The notes below the pieces were generated by a model. That model was not told the origin of the DNA, searched no databases, and was given only the letters and a program-made list of their open reading frames with translations. From contig NZ_AP019368.1 of the NCBI RefSeq assembly GCF_004295685.1, positions 2,298,364 to 2,362,363 of the forward strand: 64,000 bases of DNA, in the 5' to 3' direction. Source of the stretch: Fluviispira sanaruensis (GTDB taxonomy: Bacteria; Bdellovibrionota_B; Oligoflexia; Silvanigrellales; Silvanigrellaceae). The position numbers and the translations under genes are program-made. Below are positions 8,353-16,112 of this stretch, piece after piece. The stretch's first letter is position 1, and the number at the start of each line of letters is the position of its first letter.

Positions 8353-10434
8353 ATGAAGAAATTAATTGGCTCTTCTAGTTCTTATAATTTTCTCATTAAA
8401 AACTCCAATTCACTTGATAAAAAATCACTCAATAAAAATATATTTAATTTAAAAAGTATTTTGAGCATAAATGAACTCGCAAAAGATCTTGCGTATAATT
8501 GGCTTGAAGTGCTCCGCAGCAAAAGTCTATTGCAAGATGTCATTGCTGCAATCACTGTCGCTTCTGTTGCACTTCCGCTCAATATTGCCCTCGCAGTCGC
8601 CTGTGGTCTACCTGCAAGCACAGGAATCATTGCGGGCGCAATTGGCGGTGGGATGGCAGCCATATTTGGTGGGTCTGCACTTCAAGTAACAGGACCAGCC
8701 GCTGCTCTTAGTTTTATGATTTTAACCATAACAAAAGAATTTGGAGCAATGGGAGTTGCTGGAACTTGTATTATTATTGCATTTGTTCAACTCCTACTTT
8801 GTTTATTAAAAGCAGGAAGGTTTATTAAATATATGCCAGAAGCCGTTTTGGTCGGCTTTACCACGGGTGTTGGCCTAAAGTTGCTTGACAATCAATTCCC
8901 AGAATTACTTGGATTTAATAACAGTATTTTTGCAATTTCAAAAATTTTGGATAAAAGCGATTGGCTGCATGAGGTCTCCTGGCATGCCGTGGTCTGTGGG
9001 CTTGTTGTCGCACTGCTCGTCACTTCTTGTAAACAGTTTAAGCGTTTTCCTGCTGCCTTTGTTGGTATTGTTATTGTGACAGAAGTGTCCACCCGATTGG
9101 ACTGGGGCATTCAAAGGGTGGGTTCTATTCCTTCGTTTTTACCTTTACCAAGCATGCCCATACTTGGTTTTGACAAATGGATTCATCTTCTTGCCCTTGC
9201 AATCCCCTTAGCTTTCCTTGCTTCAATAGAATCCTTACTCTCTGCTCAAGCCATTGACCGAATTGCCCAAAATAAAAAAAGTCACAATTCAAACCTTGAA
9301 TTGTTTGGCCAAAGCTTTGCCAACTTAAGCTCAGGATTATTTGGTGGAATGCCCGTTTCGGGTGTCATCGTTCGCTCAAGCGTCAATGTCCAATGCGGAG
9401 CAAAGACGAGACTTTCTTCCCTTCTACATGCTGTTCTCTTGCTCGTTTGTATTTTTTATTTTGCTGAAACGATGTCATCTATCCCTTTGGCAGCACTAGC
9501 AGGATTGCTCTGTGTTATTGGCCTCAGACTTGTTGAATATAAAACATTTTTTCATTTACTCAGCACACAAAAATTTGCCGCCCTCGCATTTACCTTAACC
9601 ATGCTGGGAACGGTTTCAGGGCATCTTTTATGGGGACTTTTAAGTGGTATACTTGTTTGTTCACTTGGAAATTGGCTCAAAAAGCCCGAGAAAAACACTG
9701 AAAATCCTCCGTTAAAGTCAAAACATATTCGTGGCCATTTACCGAGTCGATTAAAAGTTGCTTATAAAAAACCGACACATTACTCTCTGCCAACAGAAAA
9801 TCAAAATTGGCTTACACAAATTCGAGAAAAAGCATATATAACGGCCTCCGCCTTCGTACATCAAAAAGCATCCTTGATCGGCCGTATTGTTTTAGGAGAT
9901 CATGTTCATATAGCAGCAGAATCTTCCATTCGAGCCGACGAAGGAACTCCGTTTTATATTGGCTCAAATTCAAATATTCAAGATGGAGTTGTTATCCATG
10001 CTCTAAAAGAAAAATGGGTGAGCGTTGGCGGAGAAGACTGGGCAGTGTATATTGGAGAAAATGTTTCAGTCGCTCACCAAGCTCTTGTCCATGGACCATG
10101 CTTTATAGGGGACAATTCCTTTATTGGTTTTCAAGCAATCGTTCACGATTCTATCATTGGTTCGCATTGCTATATTGGGATTGGAGCTATTGTTGTCGGA
10201 GTCGAAATTCCAACGGGACGCTATGTCCCACATGGCATGGTAGTCGATTCACTTGATAAAGTTGATTTACTCCCTCAAGTGACAGATGCACATATGAATT
10301 TCAATGAAGATGTCGTCGATGTGAATAAAGGGCTTGTCGCAGCATATAAAAAACACAGTGGTCATTTTGATAGCAAGAAAAAGATTTTAGAAAATACAAG
10401 TGTGAAATGGAAAAATGCACTCTATAAATTTTAA
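8353..10434 (+). CDS. SulP-family anion (probably bicarbonate) transporter fused to a CcmM-like gamma-carbonic anhydrase
   Basis: 693 residues. Residues about 45-435 form a SulP/SLC26 membrane domain; PLNIALAVACGLPASTGI and the following GGGMAAIFGGSALQVTGPAAA are the family hallmarks. The usual C-terminal STAS domain is absent. Instead, after a basic linker (about 436-490), residues about 495-665 form a left-handed beta-helix closely resembling the N-terminal gamma-carbonic-anhydrase domain of carboxysomal CcmM (SSIRADEGTPFYIG, NIQDGVVIHAL, SVAHQALVHGP, EIPTGRYVPHG). The three zinc-ligand histidines are present as H549, H575 and H580. Known SulP-carbonic anhydrase fusions are thought to couple HCO3- transport to hydration of CO2. 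Gene start ATG 8353; an SPFH gene follows 18 bases after the stop. Substrate is inferred. Confidence 0.9.
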   Translation: MKKLIGSSSSYNFLIKNSNSLDKKSLNKNIFNLKSILSINELAKDLAYNWLEVLRSKSLLQDVIAAITVASVALPLNIALAVACGLPASTGIIAGAIGGGMAAIFGGSALQVTGPAAALSFMILTITKEFGAMGVAGTCIIIAFVQLLLCLLKAGRFIKYMPEAVLVGFTTGVGLKLLDNQFPELLGFNNSIFAISKILDKSDWLHEVSWHAVVCGLVVALLVTSCKQFKRFPAAFVGIVIVTEVSTRLDWGIQRVGSIPSFLPLPSMPILGFDKWIHLLALAIPLAFLASIESLLSAQAIDRIAQNKKSHNSNLELFGQSFANLSSGLFGGMPVSGVIVRSSVNVQCGAKTRLSSLLHAVLLLVCIFYFAETMSSIPLAALAGLLCVIGLRLVEYKTFFHLLSTQKFAALAFTLTMLGTVSGHLLWGLLSGILVCSLGNWLKKPEKNTENPPLKSKHIRGHLPSRLKVAYKKPTHYSLPTENQNWLTQIREKAYITASAFVHQKASLIGRIVLGDHVHIAAESSIRADEGTPFYIGSNSNIQDGVVIHALKEKWVSVGGEDWAVYIGENVSVAHQALVHGPCFIGDNSFIGFQAIVHDSIIGSHCYIGIGAIVVGVEIPTGRYVPHGMVVDSLDKVDLLPQVTDAHMNFNEDVVDVNKGLVAAYKKHSGHFDSKKKILENTSVKWKNALYKF

Positions 10435-10452
10435 AAAAATAGGAGACACATA

Positions 10453-11319
10453 ATGACTGAGCATATGCTCATTGGTTTTTTAACTGGCTTAGCTCTTTAT
10501 CTTTTATATATTTCCAATAAATGCAGATTTCAAGTCAATGAAGGCTCAGTCGCAATTCTCACAAGTTTTGGCAGAGCCATATTGATCAATAAAGAAACAA
10601 ATCATTTAAAAACTTTTTTACCAGGATTGCATTTCAAATGGCCTTGGCAAAAAGTTTATAAAATATCAATTATGGAACAGATGATAGATCTTTCAGATAA
10701 TGAAAGTGCTTCTATGGCCATGGTCGCAGATGGAACACTGCTACGTCTCGATGCAAAATTAAGATACAGCCCGCTTAAAACAAATCTCTATGAATATTTA
10801 TTTAGCATGGGAAAAGCGAATGAGCATATCAAAAGTTTATTTACATGTTTGCTCCATAATGAAATTGCAAGTTTTGAAAATAAAAATAGCGGTATTATAA
10901 AGTCTCAAGAGGGTTCCTATGCAGCTCTCAGAAAAGATCGTCAGCAAATGAATCAACATATTCAAGAATTTTTTACTCTCAAAATGGGTGAAAATTATGG
11001 TATACATTTTGATGGTGTTGATTTAACAGACATTCTTCCGCCAGATGAACTTGCCCATGCACTCAATGGCGTTATCAATGCACAAAGCGAAGCACAGCGT
11101 TCTTATGCGCAGACTGAAGGAGAATGTGAGCAACGCTTGATTGCTGCAAAAAAAGGGATTGCTATTGCTCAGGCAAAAGCAAAAGCAGTTGAAGAAGAAA
11201 TCATGACACTTGTTCACATTTTAGAAAAATTACAAAAAAATGGTACGTTACAACAGTATATTGAGCGGAGAAAAGTAGAAGTTTTTTCCGAATCTAAGCT
11301 CTCTTATATTAAGAGGTAA
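10453..11319 (+). CDS. SPFH/band-7 membrane protein (first of a pair)
   Basis: 288 residues. One N-terminal membrane anchor (about residues 5-21, FLTGLALYLLYIS) is followed by an SPFH domain (QVNEGSVAILTSFGRA... LPGLHFKWPWQKVYKI... SMAMVADGTLLRLDAKLRY). The C-terminal half carries a helical, Ala/Glu/Gln-rich segment (AQSEAQRSYAQTEGECEQRL, then IAIAQAKAKAVEEEI) typical of the coiled coil through which stomatin, HflK/C and flotillin relatives oligomerise. A GGAG site precedes the ATG. It is tightly spaced between the SulP-carbonic anhydrase gene and a second SPFH gene, which suggests that the three products work together at the membrane. Whether it is HflK-, stomatin- or flotillin-like cannot be decided by eye. 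Confidence 0.85.
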   Translation: MTEHMLIGFLTGLALYLLYISNKCRFQVNEGSVAILTSFGRAILINKETNHLKTFLPGLHFKWPWQKVYKISIMEQMIDLSDNESASMAMVADGTLLRLDAKLRYSPLKTNLYEYLFSMGKANEHIKSLFTCLLHNEIASFENKNSGIIKSQEGSYAALRKDRQQMNQHIQEFFTLKMGENYGIHFDGVDLTDILPPDELAHALNGVINAQSEAQRSYAQTEGECEQRLIAAKKGIAIAQAKAKAVEEEIMTLVHILEKLQKNGTLQQYIERRKVEVFSESKLSYIKR

Positions 11320-11321
11320 TT

Positions 11322-12290
11322 ATGAAACATGAAGTTTTACAACTTATTCTTGGAATCGTTTTCGGCACATTCACGATACCCCTCATTTTTTTAATTTGCA
11401 AAGCATTTATCATTCAAGTAGATAACGAAACAAATATATTAATGTGTCGTTTCGGTAAGCTTGTAAAGATTTTTAAAAAACCCGGTTTACATTTTTGTTT
11501 CGAAAAAATACTGCCAACCTGTCAAACTATTTCTGTTTCTTTAAAAAAAGATTTTCGAACATTTGAAGAAATTCATATCAATGATCTTTCTGGCACAACA
11601 ATTATTATCGATCTCTGGGTCGAATTTAATATCACTTGTCCTGTTAAAGCCGCATTTCAAGTAGAAAATTTAGAAAAATCGTTACAAAGCACTTTAACCA
11701 GTGCAGCAACATCTATTTTAGGAACTCTTGAATTCAAACAGATATTAAGCAACAGAAATGCATTGAATCAGAAAATAAAAGATGAGATCAAAAACGAAAC
11801 TTTGCGCTGGGGGATCACTGTTGATAAGATTTTTATTAGCAAACTTAGCCTTTTACCAGAAGTTTCACAGCAACTATTTGATACGGTTGCTGCTCGATTA
11901 GAAAAAGCAAAAGCCGATATCGAAGAAGTGGGACGTCTTGATGCACAGCTCCTTGAAGCGGAAACATCGTCGAAAGTGGCTGCATTGGTTGCAGAAGCAA
12001 AAGGACAATACAGTTTGTGCATTGGCAATGCTTATCAAAAACTTGCACAAAACCCTGAGCTTTTTGATGCCTATACAAAACTTTACGAATATTCTCTCAT
12101 AAAGCCGCACAGGACAATTGCATTTCAAGGTTTTTCTGATGAAGAAATGTTTGCTATGCAAGGATCATTACCACAAATATTGTCCTATGATGAAACAAGC
12201 ACATTCAATCCTCATACGCAAAATCATTTCATGCAGAATATTTCGCAAAAAAGCACATCTTCACATAAAAAAAATGAAATTTCCCCATAA
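11322..12290 (+). CDS. SPFH/band-7 membrane protein (second of a pair)
   Basis: 322 residues, starting two bases after the stop of the previous SPFH gene. An N-terminal transmembrane helix (LILGIVFGTFTIPLIFLICKAFII) leads into an SPFH domain (QVDNETNILMCRFGKLVKIFKKPGLHF..., VSLKKDFRTFEEIHINDLSG, VEFNITCPVKAAFQVEN). A charged helical stretch follows (AARLEKAKADIEEVGRLDAQ, LLEAETSSKVAALVAEAKGQ), then a low-complexity tail. Two different SPFH proteins encoded side by side recall hetero-oligomeric HflK/HflC or prohibitin pairs. Here they appear to form an operon with the SulP-carbonic anhydrase, not with FtsH or a NfeD-type protease. Confidence 0.85.
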   Translation: MKHEVLQLILGIVFGTFTIPLIFLICKAFIIQVDNETNILMCRFGKLVKIFKKPGLHFCFEKILPTCQTISVSLKKDFRTFEEIHINDLSGTTIIIDLWVEFNITCPVKAAFQVENLEKSLQSTLTSAATSILGTLEFKQILSNRNALNQKIKDEIKNETLRWGITVDKIFISKLSLLPEVSQQLFDTVAARLEKAKADIEEVGRLDAQLLEAETSSKVAALVAEAKGQYSLCIGNAYQKLAQNPELFDAYTKLYEYSLIKPHRTIAFQGFSDEEMFAMQGSLPQILSYDETSTFNPHTQNHFMQNISQKSTSSHKKNEISP

Positions 12291-12487
12291 TGTTCATTGA
12301 TAATCTTAATTTTTTAAATACCAAGACCTTGGTTATTTCCACCATCTGTATTTTTTTAGCGTCGAATAAAATTGGAATAAATTATGGAAAAATCGTTAGT
12401 TTCTTCTCTATTATTCTGCTCTGTTTCGTTATTTCAATTTTCTACCCACATAAGCAACATTGGATTTTATTTTTTCTGTGTGAATAA
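12290..12487 (+). CDS. Possible small membrane protein coupled to the SPFH gene
   Basis: 65 residues; its ATG overlaps the stop of the SPFH gene (TAATG), the arrangement expected for translational coupling. The product would hold two hydrophobic segments (LVISTICIFLAS and IVSFFSIILLCFVISIFY). Against it, the decayed gene starting at 12384 overlaps it in another frame, and hydrophobic AT-rich frames occur by chance. I cannot say which is the real coding frame. Confidence 0.3.
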   Translation: MFIDNLNFLNTKTLVISTICIFLASNKIGINYGKIVSFFSIILLCFVISIFYPHKQHWILFFLCE

Positions 12488-12728
12488 TGAAAATTCAAGC
12501 GTATGGAAAAGGGCACCCATCACAGCAGAAGGTGTGCATGAGTTCGAAAAACGGGTAGCATCGGGAAGTAAAATATTATTTAGAAAATAAAGAAAAATCA
12601 AAAGCTCAGCTTGCGAAAATTGGACGTATACTGAATTTCCTAACAATGGCGGAGTTGATGCTCAATTGATAAAAGCGATTAAAGAAGGAGATATTAGCCC
12701 AATTAAAGACCTAGTTTTGGATAAATAA
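12384..12728 (+). pseudogene. Decayed small gene, probably a secreted protein
   Basis: The frame begins MEKSLVSSLLFCSVSLFQFS, reads WKRAPITAEGVHEFEKRVASG, then meets a stop at 12588. Around 12564 the coding signal moves one base to another frame (EVKYYLENKEKSKAQLAKIG). Near 12630 it returns to the first frame (TYTEFPNNGGVDAQLIKAIK... to a stop at 12726). Joined, these would make one plausible protein of about 115 residues, so two compensating frameshifts or one indel pair have broken it. The family is not recognised. Sequencing error is an alternative explanation. Confidence 0.5.
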
Positions 12729-12744
12729 ATTCTAATTTTTTAAA

Positions 12745-12781
12745 TTTGCAACAATTCAAACTGATTTTAAATTGTTGCAAA
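12745..12781. terminator. Hairpin between convergent genes
   Basis: Twelve-base perfect arms (TTTGCAACAATT / AATTGTTGCAAA) with a 13-base loop lie between the decayed plus-strand gene and the minus-strand repeat protein gene. A/T-rich flanks on both sides make a bidirectional terminator plausible, though no uninterrupted T-run is present. Confidence 0.5.
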
Positions 12782-12816
12782 ATAAAATCCCCTTATCGTT
12801 AACATTTAGCAGGTTT

Positions 12817-13815
12817 TCACCAATTAAAAGCTTTTTTGAAGAACTTTTTTACTTCTTTAACAACTGGCTGAGTGACTTCTTCATCGAATTTCACTAACGC
12901 TTGATCTACTTCTTTTACAAATGGCTGAGTAGCTGTCTTATCTAAACTCACTAATTCTTTGTCTGCTTTTGCAATACTTGGCTGAATAACTGTCTTATCA
13001 AAATTCACTAATTCTTTGTCTGCTTTTGCAATACTTGGTTGAATAACTGTCTTATCAAAATTCACTAATTCTTTGTCTGCTTTTGCAATACTTGGTTGAA
13101 TAACTGTCTTATCAAAATTCACTAATTCTTTATCTGCTTTTGCAATACTTGGTTGAATAACTGTCTTATCAAAATTCACTAATTCTTTGTCTGCTTTTTG
13201 AATAACTCTGCGAAAACCAGTATTTTGCTCACAATCATCTTCTTTTTTAATCGCTATAAATTCAAAACTTGTATACTGTGCATTAAGATCGCCAACGGAA
13301 GTACAAGATCCATGAAAACAAAATAAAATTGAATCATCTATTACATTTACAAGATTATAACCGTTTTTTTCCTTATTCAAAGGCTCTTGTAAATAAAAAT
13401 TAGAAATATTACTACCTACATAATAATAGGATTGCGAAAAGATATCCACAGCTGTTTGAAAAGATAAATACTTATCATTATCTTTCATACCAACAACTTC
13501 TATTGCAAATGAGTCTTTTACTTTCACAGGTAAGGTACATTCTTTCATATTCCCATCTTTAGGAATAATTCTAAATTTATTCTTAGATTTTTTCTTAATT
13601 TGTGAATTGCTATTTTTAAATAAATAATAAGCTTTCTCAGAATCATTATAAAGAACTTGAACATTTCCATTATCATGCGTAGCCTTTATCATATAATCTT
13701 TACAATATAACAATGGGCGACCTAAATTATCTTTAGCTTCTTCATTTTGTGAGAATGCATTATTAATAAAAATTAAAGGAATAAGAGACGCAAGAAGAGT
13801 TATTTTATTTTTCAT
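12817..13815 (-). CDS. Exported protein with six C-terminal 19-residue repeats
   Basis: 332 residues. Signal peptide MKNKITLLASLIPLIFINNAFSQ. Residues about 25-200 are a non-repetitive domain with several Cys (LLYCKDYMIK, MKECTLPVKV, SILFCFHGSC). Residues 208-321 consist of six tandem 19-residue units of the form ADKELVNFDKTVIQPSIAK. The first four are nearly identical and the last two diverged (ADKELVSLDKTATQPFVKE, VDQALVKFDEEVTQPVVKE). The periodic hydrophobic positions suggest amphipathic helices. The protein ends KKFFKKAFNW. The family is not recognised. It lies downstream of tpiA on the same strand, with a 60-base gap. Confidence 0.7.
   Translation of the reverse strand: MKNKITLLASLIPLIFINNAFSQNEEAKDNLGRPLLYCKDYMIKATHDNGNVQVLYNDSEKAYYLFKNSNSQIKKKSKNKFRIIPKDGNMKECTLPVKVKDSFAIEVVGMKDNDKYLSFQTAVDIFSQSYYYVGSNISNFYLQEPLNKEKNGYNLVNVIDDSILFCFHGSCTSVGDLNAQYTSFEFIAIKKEDDCEQNTGFRRVIQKADKELVNFDKTVIQPSIAKADKELVNFDKTVIQPSIAKADKELVNFDKTVIQPSIAKADKELVNFDKTVIQPSIAKADKELVSLDKTATQPFVKEVDQALVKFDEEVTQPVVKEVKKFFKKAFNW
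12853..13194. repeat. 57-bp tandem repeats inside the exported protein gene
   Basis: Six in-frame units of 57 bases. The four at 12967-13194 are almost identical in DNA sequence, while those at 12853-12966 have diverged. The unit is a multiple of three, so copy-number change by slippage would alter protein length without breaking the frame. Confidence 0.85.
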
Positions 13816-13875
13816 TTCGAACCTTTTAAATCATTTGATATATTTACAATATTTAAATAATAATGGAGTGAATTT

Positions 13876-14670
13876 TTATACGCACTTTTCGCAGAGTTCA
13901 GCAAAATCCTTTGCCACTAAACTCGCACCACCAACCAACGCTCCATCAACATCAGGGCATGCCATATAATCGCTGACATTGTTCAGTTTGACACTTCCAC
14001 CATAAAGAATTTGCAAACGTGAGCTGGTTTCGGGATTAAAGTAGGAAGCAAGAACTTCACGAATAAATGCATGCGCTTCTTGAGCTTCTACAGGCGAAGC
14101 CGCTTTGCCCGTGCCAATTGCCCAAACAGGTTCATAAGCAATGGAAAGAAGTGGCGAGGAAGGATCTGAGCCTATAAATTCATTCGCACTGCTTATACCT
14201 GATGCATTGAGCGCAACTTCAAGTTGTGTTTTTAAAACTTTTTTCAGATCACCATTTTCACGTTCTGTAAGGGTTTCGCCAATACACAAAACAGCTTTCA
14301 TGCCTGCACGAATAAGAGCACCCACACGTTTTCCAGCGGTTTCATTGCTCTCAGCAAACATCTGTCTGCGTTCACTGTGTGCAACCAAACTTCCATTGAC
14401 ACGAATGCTTTTGAGCATAGCTGGAGATACTTCGCCTGTAAAAGCGCCTTCATTTGCCCAATGAGCATTTTGTGCAAATAAAGTAACAGAGTTTTGCGTT
14501 TTACGTGCAAGCTCGGCAAGAAAAACACTGGGTGCAGCAATTCCCACTTCTAAATTCAGATTTTTAGCGACAATTAAATCTGCTAATTCAGAAAAATCAG
14601 CACTTGCCTGTGCCGAATTTTTAAACATTTTCCAATTGCCAATAATCATTTTTTTTCGTTCTGAAACCAT
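13876..14670 (-). CDS. tpiA: Triosephosphate isomerase
   Basis: 264 residues, slightly longer than the usual 250. It interconverts dihydroxyacetone phosphate and glyceraldehyde 3-phosphate. The catalytic set is visible: GNWKMFKN near the N-terminus (Asn/Lys), the catalytic His in VAHSERRQM (about residue 97), and the catalytic Glu in AYEPVWAIGTGKAA, which also holds the mobile loop. GGSVKLNN and DGALVGGASL form the phosphate-binding end. It follows pgk on the minus strand, and a hairpin lies in the gap between the two genes. Confidence 0.97.
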   Translation of the reverse strand: MVSERKKMIIGNWKMFKNSAQASADFSELADLIVAKNLNLEVGIAAPSVFLAELARKTQNSVTLFAQNAHWANEGAFTGEVSPAMLKSIRVNGSLVAHSERRQMFAESNETAGKRVGALIRAGMKAVLCIGETLTERENGDLKKVLKTQLEVALNASGISSANEFIGSDPSSPLLSIAYEPVWAIGTGKAASPVEAQEAHAFIREVLASYFNPETSSRLQILYGGSVKLNNVSDYMACPDVDGALVGGASLVAKDFAELCEKCV

Positions 14671-14691
14671 AATTTACTCCAATAAAATATA

Positions 14692-14723
14692 ATAAAAAAC
14701 ACTCTTTAATATTAAAAGAGTGT
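14692..14723 (-). terminator. Intrinsic terminator between pgk and tpiA
   Basis: On the minus strand a 9-bp perfect stem (ACACTCTTT / AAAGAGTGT, loop of seven) is followed by six T. It stands only about 20 bases before the tpiA start, leaving no room for a full promoter after it. It probably lowers read-through from pgk into tpiA. Confidence 0.75.
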
Positions 14724-14727
14724 AGAA

Positions 14728-15936
14728 TTATTTTGTTCTTAATACACGAATTCCAGGGAGTTCTTTGCCTTCAAGAAGTTCCATGCTCGCTCCACCACCG
14801 GTAGAAACATGTGTTACTTTATCTTGCATTTTGAATTTGACAATTGCAGCAGCGGAATCGCCTCCACCCACAATTGTTGTTCCTTCACATTCTGCCATTG
14901 CTTCGGCCACTGCTTTTGTTCCCTTTGCAAAGGAATCAAATTCGAAAACACCCATAGGGCCATTCCACACAACGACATTGCTTTTTTCAATTACACTTGC
15001 AAATAGTTCGGAAGTACTTGGACCAATATCGAGCCCCATTAATCCATCTGGAATATCAGCAGCACCAACAGAAACAGGTGTCACATTTTCAGAAAATTCT
15101 GCACCACAAAGATGGTCTTCTGGCAAATAAATTTTAACGTTACGCTTTTCTGCTGCCTTAAATATTTCTTCGATAAGGGCGAATTTATCGGACTCCACTC
15201 TTGAATTACCAACATTTTTGCCTTTGCATTTCAGAAATGTATAAGCCATAGCTCCACCGATGATCATATTATTTGCAATTGTTGTGAATTTACGCAAGAT
15301 ATCAATTTTGTCGGAGACTTTTGAACCACCAAACACAGCTGTAACCGGAGCTTTTGGCGCACGGAAAGCATCTTCAAGAAATTTCATTTCTTTTTCAATG
15401 AGAAAACCTGCTGCTCTTTTTTCCAATGGAAAGCATTCAGGCACGGCAACCATGGATGCATCGGCTCTGTGGCAAGTGCCAAATGCATCGTTAACATAAT
15501 AATCTGCGCTGCGCGCTAACTTATTGGCAAAACTTTCATTGCCTGCTTGTTCTTCTTTATGAAAACGTAAATTTTCTAGCAGAATAATTTGTTTTGGTTT
15601 TAAATCATAGACAATTTTTGAAAAGCCATCTTCGGTATAATCATGTGCAAGAACAACATCTATATTAAGAAGTTCTGCTAAACGTGAACCAACTGGTGAA
15701 AGAGAAAATTCTTCCTCAAAACCATTTCCCTTTGGCCGTCCCAAATGGGAACAGGCAATTATCTTCGCATTTTTTTCTAGCAACCACTTAATTGTAGGCA
15801 ATGCAGCTTGTATACGTGTGTCATCGCTTATTTTTCCGTTTTTAATTGGAACATTTAAATCGAGACGTAAAAAAACAACAGGGTTAGAATTTTCTTCAAA
15901 TTTAAGATCTTCGAGAGTGCGAATACGATTTGCCAT
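14728..15936 (-). CDS. pgk: Phosphoglycerate kinase
   Basis: 402 residues, normal length. It transfers phosphate between 1,3-bisphosphoglycerate and ADP in glycolysis. Motifs: VFLRLDLNVPIKNGKI near the N-terminus, the substrate segment CSHLGRPKG, LLENLRFHKEE, AVFGGSKVSDKI, and the nucleotide-binding VVWNGPMGVFEFDSFAKGT and GGGDSAAA. It is the first gene of a pgk-tpiA pair. Confidence 0.97.
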   Translation of the reverse strand: MANRIRTLEDLKFEENSNPVVFLRLDLNVPIKNGKISDDTRIQAALPTIKWLLEKNAKIIACSHLGRPKGNGFEEEFSLSPVGSRLAELLNIDVVLAHDYTEDGFSKIVYDLKPKQIILLENLRFHKEEQAGNESFANKLARSADYYVNDAFGTCHRADASMVAVPECFPLEKRAAGFLIEKEMKFLEDAFRAPKAPVTAVFGGSKVSDKIDILRKFTTIANNMIIGGAMAYTFLKCKGKNVGNSRVESDKFALIEEIFKAAEKRNVKIYLPEDHLCGAEFSENVTPVSVGAADIPDGLMGLDIGPSTSELFASVIEKSNVVVWNGPMGVFEFDSFAKGTKAVAEAMAECEGTTIVGGGDSAAAIVKFKMQDKVTHVSTGGGASMELLEGKELPGIRVLRTK

Positions 15937-16112
15937 TGGCGAGCCCCTTTCCGTGAGTCGATGTAGCCCAATTCAATGGAAAGTAAAGATCTCTTGAAGG
16001 GCTTTGTCAAACAGTTGAGAAAATGCTTTGCTTATGCGACAACACGACTTCAAGAGGAGCCCGAAATGATGGGGAAACCTTTGCTAAAAACAGAACATGA
16101 TGGGAGAGTGAT

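Noticed and set aside
9807-10256. Overlapping 149-codon frame inside the carbonic anhydrase region
   Set aside because: It is out of frame with the clear gamma-carbonic anhydrase domain; the Arg/Ser/Tyr-rich product looks like a shadow.
12853-13194. Regular repeats that could suggest a CRISPR array
   Set aside because: The units are contiguous without spacers, keep one reading frame, and encode a 19-residue protein repeat.
14765-15130. Long plus-strand frame opposite pgk
   Set aside because: It is the complement of a strongly conserved enzyme gene and has no protein features of its own.
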